Assembly: GCA_003153555.1 (NCBI GenBank)
Contig: PLZS01000138.1
Coordinates: forward strand, 1 to 44,493
DNA length: 44,493 nt
Source: Candidatus Melainabacteria bacterium
GTDB taxonomy: Bacteria; Cyanobacteriota; Vampirovibrionia; Obscuribacterales; Obscuribacteraceae
Direction: 5' to 3'
This document shows positions 25,152 to 33,498 of this stretch, piece after piece; position 1 is the first letter of the stretch; each line of letters starts with the position of its first letter. A program made the translations under genes and the position numbers. The notes beneath the pieces are model-generated. The model ran no database searches. It was not told the DNA's origin and saw nothing but the letters and a program-made list of their open reading frames with translations.

Positions 25152-25778
25152 GTGCAATTCTCTAAATTGATTCTAGCTGCAATGGCCGGTTTGTGTTGTA
25201 TTACCGCTGCCCGCGCGCAAGGTGCAGACCCCATAGTTGTGATGCAGACGACTCGAGGGCAAATCGCTATAAGGGTCTATCGTTCAATGGCTCCGAGAAC
25301 AGCCTGGAATTTTCTTGATCTTGTCAGTCGGGGTTTCTACAACGGATTGACTTTCCACAGAATAGAAACTTGGTGTATCCAAGGTGGCGATCCAAATGGT
25401 AACGGCTCTGGTGATTTTGTCGACCCGCAAACGGGGAGAGCTAGATACCTTGATTTAGAAGTGACGCCACGATTGCACCATAATGCTGCCGGTGTTGTAG
25501 CGATGGCTCGTTCGGGAAATCCCAATTCGGCAAGCTGCCAATTCTACATTACAAAATCGCCTGTTCCCCAGCTGGATATGCAATACGCAATTTTTGGTGG
25601 CGTTGTTGATGGTCTCAATGTCGTGCGCAGCATCGGCCGAGGCGACAGAATTATCTCTGCTCAAATTGTTGAGGGTGGAGGTGGAGGACCGGCTGCGCCG
25701 CAGCAAAGCTCTGCACCACGTCGTGGTTCAGGAACTTCTGCTTCTAATGCAGGGACTCCGACAGACAGTGGCTTTTAA
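25152..25778 (+). CDS. Secreted cyclophilin-type peptidyl-prolyl isomerase
   Basis: Cyclophilins isomerise X-Pro bonds; this one is exported. A signal peptide is visible (FSKLILAAMAGLCCITAARA, cut before QGADPI). The isomerase core includes TTRGQIAIRVYRSMAPRT, FHRIETWCIQGGDPNGNGSGD (the catalytic Arg is in FHR), and VVAMARSGNPNSASCQFYI. The C-terminal tail (GGGGGPAAPQQSSAPRR) is low complexity. The start is uncertain: I choose GTG at 25152 because it gives a normal signal peptide. A TTG at 25131 is in frame and overlaps the likely GGGAG ribosome binding site. Confidence 0.85.
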   Translation: MQFSKLILAAMAGLCCITAARAQGADPIVVMQTTRGQIAIRVYRSMAPRTAWNFLDLVSRGFYNGLTFHRIETWCIQGGDPNGNGSGDFVDPQTGRARYLDLEVTPRLHHNAAGVVAMARSGNPNSASCQFYITKSPVPQLDMQYAIFGGVVDGLNVVRSIGRGDRIISAQIVEGGGGGPAAPQQSSAPRRGSGTSASNAGTPTDSGF

Positions 25779-26012
25779 TTCGCCACTTTTGTAATCGTTG
25801 GTACCATATGCGGTGTCATTCTCTCTCGTTCATAGAAATCATCTGTCCGCCTTAAAATCCTATTGTGATCGTATATTAAAGCGCTGCCCCGCCTTCTCTG
25901 CTTTGCCGCTACTCCGCGCAAACCGGGTGGTTCGCAGATACAGGCTTCGATCAGTGCCCTGCTATTCGCGCTTTATAAAGCAGATCACGTAGCTGGATAT
26001 TGAACAAGTCAG

Positions 26013-26018
26013 TATAAT
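26013..26018 (+). promoter_or_regulatory. Consensus -10 box before small cationic peptide gene
   Basis: A perfect TATAAT at 26013-26018 lies about 40 bases before the ATG at 26060. No good -35 box lies 16-18 bases upstream, so activation by another factor is possible. Confidence 0.5.
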
Positions 26019-26059
26019 AAACCTCGCATGCGGATGCGCAGTACTGTAAGGAGATGTCC

Positions 26060-26269
26060 ATGAAGAAGTCCTTGTTGCTAGTGTTACTAGCCTCAACCAC
26101 GCTTGCTAGCTCGATTCCAGCGTTTGCTCAAGCCCAGCCAGCAGCCAGCGACAATAAGATCAAGACTGCCGGTAAAAAAATTGGCAATGGAATTATGTGG
26201 GGACCAAAGAAACTAGGTGCCGGTCTTAAGAAGATGGGTAATGGCGCAAAGAAAATGGTCGGCAAATAA
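26060..26269 (+). CDS. Small secreted cationic Lys/Gly-rich peptide
   Basis: This 69-residue protein has a signal peptide (MKKSLLLVLLASTTLASSIPAFA) and a mature part of about 45 residues with about 12 lysines, few acidic residues and many glycines (GKKIGNGIMWGPKKLGAGLKKMGNGAKKMVGK, in parts). It has the character of a membrane-active or nucleic-acid-binding peptide. The start is the ATG at 26060 because TAAGGAG lies seven bases before it; the ATG two codons upstream is too close. It is a stand-alone gene with its own -10 box and its own terminator, which suggests strong independent expression. No immunity or export gene is beside it. Function is unknown. Confidence 0.75.
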   Translation: MKKSLLLVLLASTTLASSIPAFAQAQPAASDNKIKTAGKKIGNGIMWGPKKLGAGLKKMGNGAKKMVGK

Positions 26270-26291
26270 CGTAGTTCGTTTTTTTTGTCTT

Positions 26292-26327
26292 AAGTCCCGC
26301 ATTCACTTGACTGCGGGACTTTTCTTT
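26292..26327 (+). terminator. Intrinsic terminator after the cationic peptide gene
   Basis: AAGTCCCGCA and TGCGGGACTT form a perfect 10-base stem with loop TTCACTTGAC, followed by TTCTTT. It lies between the small peptide gene and the convergent aat gene. Confidence 0.85.
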
Positions 26328-26331
26328 GGGC

Positions 26332-26913
26332 TCAATCAAATTTGGCGTTGATTGTTAATGCTCTCTGTAACATAGCCAGATACTCAGCTTTAGAAATAAG
26401 CCGGGCATTGAAGGTACTTAGGTGCGACGTCATAAACTGTGAATCCAGCAAAATGAATCCTTTCTCCTTCAGGCGTTCGACCAAATAAACCAGGCAAACC
26501 TTTGAGGCGTCGGTTACTTCGTGAAACATTGATTCGCCCATAAATGCGCCGTTCAAGCTCACACCATACAAACCTCCGGCTAACACACCATCTTTATAAG
26601 CTTCAACTGAATGCGCCAAACCCATCCGGTGCAATTGAGTGTAGACCCGAAAGATGTCGTCAGTTATCCAGGTCGACTCACGCGCAGCGCACTTCCGAAG
26701 AACGGCTTCCCATGCGGTGTTAACCTTGATGTCGAAGACTCGTTGTCGATAAGTTCGGGCCAGTCTCTTCGGAATATGGAAGTCATACAGATCAATAATG
26801 CAGCGCGGATCAGGCGAGTACCATTTGATTGGTCCATAATCATCGCCCATCGGAAATATGCCGGATGCATATGCTCGTATCACTAGCTCTGTTGTGAACT
26901 CGTCTTTTTTCAT
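26332..26913 (-). CDS. aat: Leucyl/phenylalanyl-tRNA-protein transferase
   Basis: Aat adds Leu or Phe to N-terminal Arg/Lys of proteins, marking them for ClpAP (N-end rule). The family signature is present: FPMGDDYGPIKWYSPDPRC (about residues 21-39), VAVEAYKDG-type HSVEAYKDGVLAGGLYGVSLNGAFMGESMF (the acyltransferase core) and the terminal LLDSQFMTSHLSTFNARLISK. The length of 193 residues is slightly short but normal. I start at ATG 26913; an upstream GTG-type extension is out of keeping with the family N-terminus. Directly upstream is a tandem-repeat region. Confidence 0.9.
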   Translation of the reverse strand: MKKDEFTTELVIRAYASGIFPMGDDYGPIKWYSPDPRCIIDLYDFHIPKRLARTYRQRVFDIKVNTAWEAVLRKCAARESTWITDDIFRVYTQLHRMGLAHSVEAYKDGVLAGGLYGVSLNGAFMGESMFHEVTDASKVCLVYLVERLKEKGFILLDSQFMTSHLSTFNARLISKAEYLAMLQRALTINAKFD

Positions 26914-27103
26914 TGGCGCTCTGTCGCCTTCAGTACTTTTGGCTCCTCCGCGCAAAGCCGCTTCTTATTAAAGCGCTCTGTCGCCTTCAGTGCCTTCAGA
27001 TTCTCCGCGCAAAGCCGCTCATTGCGCGCGTGCACGCCGCGCTCCATTCGCTGAATGATCCGTACACCAACGCCGCGCTGCATTCGCTGCTTGATCCCGA
27101 TCG
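26914..27103. repeat. Tandem GC-rich repeats upstream of aat
   Basis: Two direct copies of GGCGCTCTGTCGCCTTCAGT... CTCCGCGCAAAGCCGCT (near 26914-26963 and 26969-27020, with variation) are followed by two copies of CGCCGCGCTCCATTCGCTG...TGATCC (near 27033-27062 and 27071-27098). A weaker relative (CTCCGCGCAAACC) lies near 25914. They are non-coding; a short ORF crosses them in one frame but has repetitive composition. Confidence 0.6.
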
Positions 27104-27559
27104 TCACTTCAAATTGCCTTTTTGAGGAGTGAACGATCTTATATAAAGGATCAAATCCTTCATTTCGGTTTCATTGATTTGATCTTTGCCAAACTTTGGC
27201 ATCCCTGAAGTGGGAAAACCTTTGCGAATCGTTTGTTCTAGTGCTTTGTCTTGACTATAGTGTTCTAAGAAAGCTTTCCCTTTGATTGGTCTGTCTGGCA
27301 TCAAAGCGTTGTTACCATCTGAATGGCAACCGACGCACATTGCTCTTTTGAAAACTTTTTCGCCTTTTTGCTCGGCCGTTTCCGGTGGGTGATGTTTAAA
27401 GGGGACAACGCTTGTTTTTTTTTGCCCATTAGTCAAAGTTGTTGTTGTTGTTGTTGTTTTGTCCGCGCATTTCGCACCCAGCCCAAAGCACAGGTAGGTC
27501 ACTGCGAGCATGGCTGCCAGTCTAGCTTTTACCGGTTGCGTTGATATTTTTTGTAGCAA
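27104..27559 (-). CDS. Secreted mono-heme c-type cytochrome
   Basis: This 151-residue protein has an N-terminal signal segment and one CxxCH heme site (C75-V-G-C78-H79). A likely axial methionine, M120, lies in FPTSGMPKFGKD. This is a class I cytochrome c pattern (electron carrier). A run of seven threonines (encoded by a pure 7-unit GTT/AAC repeat at about 27438-27458) sits between the signal segment and the domain. The gene overlaps the 3' end of folA by 31 bases, so it is read from the thyA-folA transcript. It needs the System II maturation genes at 35321-37799. Confidence 0.88.
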   Translation of the reverse strand: MLQKISTQPVKARLAAMLAVTYLCFGLGAKCADKTTTTTTTLTNGQKKTSVVPFKHHPPETAEQKGEKVFKRAMCVGCHSDGNNALMPDRPIKGKAFLEHYSQDKALEQTIRKGFPTSGMPKFGKDQINETEMKDLILYIRSFTPQKGNLK

Positions 27560-28074
27560 TAGTCGAGTCCGTGTTCTTGATGTGTTTTTGAAGTTGAGAT
27601 CAGAGTGAAGAGATTCTCAAAGCTTGGAAAGAAGGCGTCGCACTCAAATTTTTCTTGAATCTCGGTCAGGTAGAGTAAATTACATGATGGATGATGCACA
27701 GCTTGTTCGTAAAGGTGTGCACCACCAATTATGAAGTAATTTTCGATTTCAAGCTCGGCTAAATTCTCCATAGCCGACTCCAACGATCCTGCAACGGTGG
27801 CATCTGGATTGATGTTGTAGTCACTATTGCGCGTCAGGACCATATTCACCCGCCCCGGTAAGGGTCTGAACTTTAAAGGAATGGACTCCCATGTTTTGCG
27901 TCCCATCAGCACTGCATTTTGTAATTTCGGATTAACAGTGGTCACTGTCAAGTCGCGAAAATGTTTCATGTCACCAGGAAGTCTCCAAGGCAGTCCGTTT
28001 TTCAGACCGATGCCCCGATTTAGATCGCAAGCTACGACCAGATCGAACGTATGATGAGCAGACTGTTCTGTCAT
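27529..28074 (-). CDS. folA: Dihydrofolate reductase
   Basis: FolA reduces dihydrofolate to tetrahydrofolate with NADPH. The protein begins with FDLVVACDLNRGIGLKNGLPWRLPGDMKHFR, which contains the substrate-binding 'LPW' and the catalytic acidic residue. VLMGRKTWESIP and LPGRVNMVLTR follow, then FIIGGAHLYEQA. Length 181 is normal. It starts two bases after the thyA stop and its 3' end overlaps the cytochrome c gene, so the three genes probably form one unit. This pairing supplies and recycles folate for dTMP synthesis. Confidence 0.95.
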   Translation of the reverse strand: MTEQSAHHTFDLVVACDLNRGIGLKNGLPWRLPGDMKHFRDLTVTTVNPKLQNAVLMGRKTWESIPLKFRPLPGRVNMVLTRNSDYNINPDATVAGSLESAMENLAELEIENYFIIGGAHLYEQAVHHPSCNLLYLTEIQEKFECDAFFPSFENLFTLISTSKTHQEHGLDYCYKKYQRNR

Positions 28075-28076
28075 CC

Positions 28077-28892
28077 TTACACGGAGACTGGAAACTTGAT
28101 GAAGCCCTGATGCGCATAATTATTCAATTTGAAGTCCTCGAAGCAAAGTTGGAAAAACGGCTTGTCCGCAATTTCCACAGTTGGGAGAGGACCGGGGCTT
28201 CTTTGTAGTTGAGTTTTCAAACCATCTAGATGATCCAGATAAATGTGAGCATCACCGAATGTGTGAGTAAAGATTCCTGGTATCAGATTGCACTCTTTAG
28301 CCACCATGATCATTAGCAAAGCGTAGCTGGCGATGTTAAAAGGCACTCCCAGAGCCATGTCTGCCGATCTTTGGTAAAGCTGGCAATCCAGTCTTCCATT
28401 CACTACATAGAATTGAAACATCATGTGACAGGGTGGCAAGGCCATCTTGTCAATGTCGGCGACGTTCCAAGCAGAAACAATGATGCGTCGTGAATTTGGA
28501 TTATTTTTGATCTGATCCAGAGCTTGTTGAATTTGATCAATGTGCTCTTTTCTATATTGGTGCGTTTGCTCATCTTCAACAAACTTCGGCCAATTTCTCC
28601 ACTGGTATCCGTAGATCGGACCGAGCTCTCCATTTTCATCAGCCCAGGCATCCCAGATTGGAGTATATGCCGCCAAATCGTCATTGATATTGGTTGAGCC
28701 GCGCAAGAACCACAACAGTTCTCGCAATACGCCATCGAATTTCACTTTCTTGGTGGTGAGAAGCGGAAACCCTTGTCGCAAGTCATATTTAGCCTGCAGT
28801 CCAAATACCGATAGCGTGCCCGTTCCGGTTCGGTCCTCGCGCTTTTCGCCGTTTTCGAGAATGTATTTGATTAGGTCTAAATACTGTTTCAT
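28077..28892 (-). CDS. thyA: Thymidylate synthase
   Basis: ThyA methylates dUMP to dTMP with methylene-tetrahydrofolate, yielding dihydrofolate for FolA. Key elements are present: RTGTGTLSVFG (about 21-31), the active-site cysteine in ALPPCHMMFQFYV (C155), the arginine pair in NPNSRRIIVSAWN, and the C-terminal FGDAHIYLDH and GFIKFPVSV. The length (271) is standard. It is first in the thyA-folA-cytochrome c operon. Confidence 0.97.
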   Translation of the reverse strand: MKQYLDLIKYILENGEKREDRTGTGTLSVFGLQAKYDLRQGFPLLTTKKVKFDGVLRELLWFLRGSTNINDDLAAYTPIWDAWADENGELGPIYGYQWRNWPKFVEDEQTHQYRKEHIDQIQQALDQIKNNPNSRRIIVSAWNVADIDKMALPPCHMMFQFYVVNGRLDCQLYQRSADMALGVPFNIASYALLMIMVAKECNLIPGIFTHTFGDAHIYLDHLDGLKTQLQRSPGPLPTVEIADKPFFQLCFEDFKLNNYAHQGFIKFPVSV

Positions 28893-29392
28893 TGCCGCTA
28901 AGATCCTAAGGCTCTATAGCAAAGTATAACCAATTTTGCGATCGAAATAATTTAAAGAAAAGCATGTGTGTCGCGTTCCAATATTGGAGCACGGTGCGTA
29001 TGCATCAGCTATATCGAGCGATTAATTGCTACAGCCAACGTCGTGGAGAAATTCCTGTATTGATCTGGATGATACTGCCCATGGTGTCATAATCGAATTG
29101 ATGTCTGAGTCTGGTCTTCCAGATACTTTGCCGCGCCCCGAATTTACCCGGCGCCGGTCTAAAGACAACTATAAATCTACCGTTATCAATTTAAAGAGCT
29201 GCATCGTAAGCCGGATATCATTGTCCAGGATTAGCCTATGCACAAGTGGAGTCCATGCAATCTAGAGGTCTAGGCAGCCAAGCTGCTCGACTTCAGGAGG
29301 CTGCCCAACTCCGCAAGCTGCACGGCATAATTCGAGGATAGCCTGCCGCAAGCTGCCCGTGATCAGGGCAAATCACTTGGGAGAACTGTGAA
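28893..29392. other. 500-base intergenic region with a degraded dispersed repeat
   Basis: No gene is convincing; a 79-codon ORF at 29026 lacks a good start signal. The right part (29227-29361) holds a degraded copy of the dispersed repeat, given separately. The left part has AT-rich sequence with possible thyA promoter elements on the minus strand, not clear enough to call. Confidence 0.4.
29227..29361 (+). repeat. Dispersed GC-rich repeat, degraded copy
   Basis: AGGATTAGCCTATGCACAAG and GGAGTCCATGC correspond to the head seen at 18953 and 33145. AGCCAAGCTGCTCGACTTC and CCGCAAGCTGCACGGCATAA correspond to its tail, with several changes. It ends with a second partial head and tail (GAGGATAGCCTGCCGCAAGCTGCC). 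Confidence 0.7.
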
Positions 29393-30940
29393 ATGCTTAC
29401 AGAGTTTCGGAATGAGCCATTTACCGATTTTTCGGTCTCCGCCAATCAGGAGGCTATGAAAACGGCTTTAGGAAAGGTCAAAAAGCAGCTTGGCCAGACG
29501 TATCCTCTTGTTATCGGCGGAGAGAGGATTCTCACTGATGATCACATTGTTTCGACCAATCCTGGTTCGCCAAAGCAAGAAATAGGACGGTTTTCAAAGG
29601 CCAATACGCAGCACGCAGAAAGGGCAATGAAAGTTGCGCTCGAGTCGTATGAAAATTGGAAAAAGGTCTCTCCCGTTGAACGGTCTCGTTATCTTTTCAA
29701 AGCCGCAGCTTTGATGCGCGCCCGAAAATATGAGTTCTCAGCCTGGTTGGTGCTCGAAATCGGTAAGAACTGGGCCGAAGCTGATGGTGATGTTGCCGAA
29801 GCGATAGATTTTATGGAGTTCTATGGACGTGAGATGGTCAGGCTTTCGCAACCTCAACCCCTGACTGCCTATGCGGGCGAAGAAAATGAATTGCACTACA
29901 TTCCGCTTGGCGTCGGCATCGTCATACCACCTTGGAATTTTCCGTTGGCGATTATGGTTGGCATGACAACTGCCGCCATCGTCACCGGCAATACAGTCAT
30001 CCTTAAACCATCTAGTGAAACGCCAACAATTGCTTTCCAATTTATAGCGTTGATGGAAGAAATTGGATTGCCTGCTGGTGTTTTAAATTTCCTTCCAGGA
30101 CCAGGCGCTTCTGTCGGTGACTTTCTAATCACTCACCCCAAAACGAGATTTATCGCCTTCACCGGTTCGAAAGAAGTTGGTTTGCGGATCACCGAATTAG
30201 CAGCCAAGGCTCAGCCAGGACAATTGTGGATTAAGCGAGTTGTCGCAGAAATGGGTGGCAAGGATTCGATCATTGTTGATCATGATGTTGATCTGGACCA
30301 GGCTGCCGATGGTGTCGTCTCAAGTGCATTCGGATTTCAAGGTCAAAAATGCTCAGCTTGTTCACGAGTGATTGTGCACAAAGCGATTTACGATGAGTTC
30401 CTGCAGAAGATCAAAGAACGAACAGAAAAATTGGTCTTAGGCTCAGCTGAAGAGCACAAAACGCACATGGGACCAGTTGCTTCAAAATCAGCATATGAAA
30501 GTATTCTTGAATACATCGAGGTCGGTAAGGGTGAAGGTCAATTACTCACCGGTGGTAAAGCAAAGAGCGAAGATGGTTTCTTCATCAAGCCGACAGTTAT
30601 TGCCGGCGTCAGCCCGACTTCGCGGATTGCCCAAGAAGAAATTTTCGGTCCCGTGCTCGCTGTGATCAAGGCTGAAGATTGGCATCATGCACTCGATATC
30701 GCGAACAACACTGAGTTTGGCTTAACGGGCGGTGTTTATTCTCGCAATCGCAGAAATATTGAACAGGCGCGCAAGGAATTTCATGTTGGCAATCTCTACT
30801 TGAATCGCAAATGCACTGGTGCTCTGGTCGGAGTTCATCCATTCGGTGGATTCAATATGAGTGGCACCGATTCCAAAGCTGGTGGGAAAGATTACCTGCT
30901 CCTCTTCACTCAGGCGAAATCTATTAGCGAGAAATATTAA
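29393..30940 (+). CDS. 1-pyrroline-5-carboxylate dehydrogenase (glutamate semialdehyde dehydrogenase)
   Basis: This 515-residue aldehyde dehydrogenase oxidises glutamate gamma-semialdehyde (from proline or arginine breakdown) to glutamate. PPWNFPLAIM (179-188) and KPSSETP form the NAD site. The general base Glu is in VAEMGGKDS (E286), and the nucleophile Cys in GFQGQKCSACSR (C320). GFQGQKCSA and the C-terminal NRKCTGALVGVHPFGGFNMSG are typical of RocA/PruA-type enzymes. The start ATG has GGGAGAAC nine bases upstream. No proline dehydrogenase gene is nearby. Confidence 0.9.
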   Translation: MLTEFRNEPFTDFSVSANQEAMKTALGKVKKQLGQTYPLVIGGERILTDDHIVSTNPGSPKQEIGRFSKANTQHAERAMKVALESYENWKKVSPVERSRYLFKAAALMRARKYEFSAWLVLEIGKNWAEADGDVAEAIDFMEFYGREMVRLSQPQPLTAYAGEENELHYIPLGVGIVIPPWNFPLAIMVGMTTAAIVTGNTVILKPSSETPTIAFQFIALMEEIGLPAGVLNFLPGPGASVGDFLITHPKTRFIAFTGSKEVGLRITELAAKAQPGQLWIKRVVAEMGGKDSIIVDHDVDLDQAADGVVSSAFGFQGQKCSACSRVIVHKAIYDEFLQKIKERTEKLVLGSAEEHKTHMGPVASKSAYESILEYIEVGKGEGQLLTGGKAKSEDGFFIKPTVIAGVSPTSRIAQEEIFGPVLAVIKAEDWHHALDIANNTEFGLTGGVYSRNRRNIEQARKEFHVGNLYLNRKCTGALVGVHPFGGFNMSGTDSKAGGKDYLLLFTQAKSISEKY

Positions 30941-30959
30941 GCACAGTGCGCTTAAGTTT

Positions 30960-30993
30960 AAAAAGACGTGATTCGACATCACGTCTTTTTTTC
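30960..30993 (+). terminator. Intrinsic terminator after P5C dehydrogenase
   Basis: AAAAAGACGTGAT and ATCACGTCTTTTT form a perfect 13-base stem with loop TCGAC, followed by TT. A second hairpin, GCACCAC/GTGGTGC with a 2-base gap (30995-31010), directly follows. Confidence 0.9.
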
Positions 30994-31236
30994 TGCACCA
31001 CCAGTGGTGCTTCTCTACTATTGGTAGGCGTAATTTCCTGTCCAAAAATTTTGCAAAAATTTTTTATTAAAGATTTTGGATCGCCCTCGTATTTTCAGGG
31101 TTTCGGGACATTGACTTCTTCTTCTTGTTCGGGGAACTAATGTGCAGTAATTGCGTCCACATTGTCAGATTCGGTCCCTTGTAAAGAACTCGGATCTACA
31201 GTACCGTGGCGAGAAGAACTTAAGTGTGGGGTCTAA

Positions 31237-32352
31237 ATGCGAATAGCTCAAATTGCTCCTTTGTACGAATCCGTGCCTCCCAAAGGCTATGGCGGAACAG
31301 AGAGAGTTGTCTCTTGGTTGACAGAGGAACTGGTCCGAATGGGACACGATGTGACTTTGTTTGCTACCGGTGATTCTGAGACGAATGCGAGACTGGTAGC
31401 TGGTTCCCCTCGAGCCTTGCGTGAAATGAATGGCTATGGCGATGCCCTCGCACACCATTACTTGTTGATGGAACAGTTGGTCAAGCGAGCTGATGAGTTC
31501 GACATTATCCACGCCCATTTGGACTATTTGATCTTTCCTTTCTTGCGGGCCAACAAGTTGAAGTCCGTTACAACTCTGCATGGTCGCCTGGATATCCCGA
31601 GCCTCGAGCCTTTGTTTCGAGAGTTTAAGGACATGCCGCTGGTATCAATTTCTGAGACGCAAAGAGCACCTTTGTCCTTCGCCAACTGGCAAGCCACTGT
31701 TTATCACGGTCTACCTGCTGATCTTTATGAGTTTCATGAGAAACCTGCTGATTATTTGCTCTTTCTTGGACGCATTTGTCCGGACAAAGGTGTGGATAAA
31801 GCGATCGAGATTGCTACCAGAGCGGGCATTCCGCTGAAGATTGCTGCCAAAATCGACCCGGTCGATGTTGATTATTTTGAAAACGTGATCAAACCTTTGT
31901 TAGACCATCCTGGAGTTGAGTTCTTGGGTGAAGCCAGTCAGGCTCAGAAGAATGAGTTGATCGGCGGAGCAAAAGCGATGTTGTTTCCGATCCTGTGGCC
32001 TGAGCCGTTTGGTCTGGTTATGATCGAATCCATGGCATGTGGAACACCGGTGATCGCCTTCAACTGGGGGTCTGTGCCTGAGGTGATGGAGCACGGAGTA
32101 ACTGGATATATTTGCCGCACCACAGATGAAGCGGTGGAACATTTAATCGATATTGATCAATTCGATCGAGCTGGTTGCAGAGCCGTTTTTGACCGACGCT
32201 TTACGGTCGCTGCTATGGCTCAAGCATACACAGATGTTTACGAGCGTCTCGTGCAAACGGAAGAAAGCCGCAGCTTACTGTTCTTTGGCAAGCTTAGAAA
32301 AGACGTCAATGTCAGTCACGAGGATCGTGAATTCTCTGTCAAACAGGCTTAA
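31237..32352 (+). CDS. Family GT4 glycosyltransferase
   Basis: This 371-residue protein is a GT-B fold glycosyltransferase of family 4. The N-terminal domain begins MRIAQIAPLYESVPPKGYGGTERVV, with the glycine-rich acceptor loop. The C-terminal domain contains LFLGRICPDKGVDKAIEIA and the EX7E-type region PEPFGLVMIESMACGTPVIAF that binds the nucleotide sugar. Sugar donor and acceptor cannot be told from sequence. It stands alone, preceded by a terminator and followed by a 329-base gap. A short charged C-terminal tail follows residue 340. Confidence 0.88.
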   Translation: MRIAQIAPLYESVPPKGYGGTERVVSWLTEELVRMGHDVTLFATGDSETNARLVAGSPRALREMNGYGDALAHHYLLMEQLVKRADEFDIIHAHLDYLIFPFLRANKLKSVTTLHGRLDIPSLEPLFREFKDMPLVSISETQRAPLSFANWQATVYHGLPADLYEFHEKPADYLLFLGRICPDKGVDKAIEIATRAGIPLKIAAKIDPVDVDYFENVIKPLLDHPGVEFLGEASQAQKNELIGGAKAMLFPILWPEPFGLVMIESMACGTPVIAFNWGSVPEVMEHGVTGYICRTTDEAVEHLIDIDQFDRAGCRAVFDRRFTVAAMAQAYTDVYERLVQTEESRSLLFFGKLRKDVNVSHEDREFSVKQA

Positions 32353-32681
32353 TGCTTGCCTTTGAAGAACCTAATTGTGGTATCGCATATAGTGTCAAAC
32401 AGAGAAGTATGGTTGGACTAATTGAAAAGACGTTCAGACCTTGACTTGCCACGCCGATCACAACTTTAAGCCTGAATAGTTCTCTTGACGACAAGTGATG
32501 TAATCACTACTCTGAATATTTTGCTTCTGTTTATCGGCAGTCTGCGCCGTGTAAGACCGGTTGCAGCTTAGATGCGTCGCTTTTGTGTACTTACCTATTG
32601 CCACGCTTTTGGTAGCTGCACGGCGCTTCTGCTAAACTACAGACGGAAGATTCGATTGGGTGCCTTGGTTAGGAGGAATAG
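32353..32681. other. Intergenic region with a palindrome in a promoter-like spacer
   Basis: About 330 bases without a gene. TTGACG (32485-32490) is followed by the 15-base palindrome AGTGAT-GTA-ATCACT (32494-32508), then TACTCT (32508-32513). Spacing is 17. This could be an operator-controlled promoter for the ylqD-type gene. No RNA gene was seen. Confidence 0.4.
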
Positions 32682-33119
32682 ATGGTTGAGTCCATTAAGC
32701 TCGTGCGACAGATTGCAGTCAGAGCAATTGTCACAGAGAACTTCAAGAACCAGGTCGGGCAGGAAATTAATCGAAACCTTCAGCAGATAGATGCCGAACT
32801 TCAGCAGCTGGAGTTCAAAGGCAAGCGCGCCATTGCAGACATCGAAAAACGAACGGCTGGTGTCGTTACTGCCGATGCGCGTGTGCAGGTGGAAACGATC
32901 AGGCAGCAAGTTGAGAGTGAAAAGATGCGCCTCTTGCAGTTAAAGGAAGAAATGCAGGGTCAGTTTCAAGCATTGAATGAACTACCTCTGGGCAGTGTCG
33001 TCACACAATTTACGGTTGAAAATCCTGTTGAGGTTCGGATCGGCGAGAATATTTTTCAACGCCTCGAAGGCGGCGAGATTCTAGTCAAAGACGGCGTTAT
33101 TCAAGAGATACGGGTCTAG
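32682..33119 (+). CDS. ylqD: YlqD-family protein
   Basis: This 145-residue protein matches the YlqD family found in cyanobacteria and bacilli; its function is unknown. The long central helix (about residues 15-105) is rich in Gln, Glu, Lys and Arg with heptad spacing, giving a coiled coil (for example QQIDAELQQLEFKGKRAI). A short beta-rich C-terminal domain follows (VTQFTVENPVEVRIG ... GEILVKDGVIQEIRV). TTAGGAGGAATAG gives a strong ribosome binding site ahead of ATG. No partner gene is adjacent. Confidence 0.88.
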   Translation: MVESIKLVRQIAVRAIVTENFKNQVGQEINRNLQQIDAELQQLEFKGKRAIADIEKRTAGVVTADARVQVETIRQQVESEKMRLLQLKEEMQGQFQALNELPLGSVVTQFTVENPVEVRIGENIFQRLEGGEILVKDGVIQEIRV

Positions 33120-33498
33120 CCTTCGCTGTTCTGGGCGGGATTGGAATCCTAGGATAGCCTGTCCGAGGAGGGCCTATGCACACTAGTGGGGTCTGTCCTA
33201 GGAGGGCCTATGCAGCAAGCTGCTCGGCTCCTGCAGCAAGCTGCCCGACTCCGCAAGCTGCTCGGCTCCTGCAGCCAAGCTGCCCGGCATAATCCTGCGC
33301 TTTCAGGAGGCAATCGAGAACATTGTGTCTAATGTGAACAAAAGGCTGTGGTCATACCAGGCGCGATAATGTGCCGGCTGCCCGGCTATGAGAAACTACT
33401 TTTGGAATTTTAAATATCAAGCGCTGGCCAGATGAAACTTTTTGGGGCGCCCGTCAGTCGCATACACGTGGACACGAATAGAAAGTGGGGAATTGCAG
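33120..33498. other. Intergenic region dominated by a dispersed repeat
   Basis: About 380 bases with no gene. The main content is the long dispersed repeat at 33145-33295. The rest (33296-33498) has no strong structure beyond the GTGGGGA sequence before ytxH. Confidence 0.5.
33145..33295 (+). repeat. Dispersed GC-rich repeat, longest copy (left arm of inverted pair)
   Basis: The head is AATCCTAGGATAGCCTGTCC and GAGGAGGGCCTATGC, then CACACTAGTGGGGTC. Next comes a second TAGGAGGGCCTATGC and four GCAAGCTGC-type units, ending CGGCATAATCC. Its near-identical inverse complement lies at 33961-34073. Confidence 0.9.

Noticed and set aside
29026..29265. 79-codon plus-strand ORF upstream of P5C dehydrogenase
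   Set aside because: No start signal, runs into the degraded repeat, and no recognisable domain.
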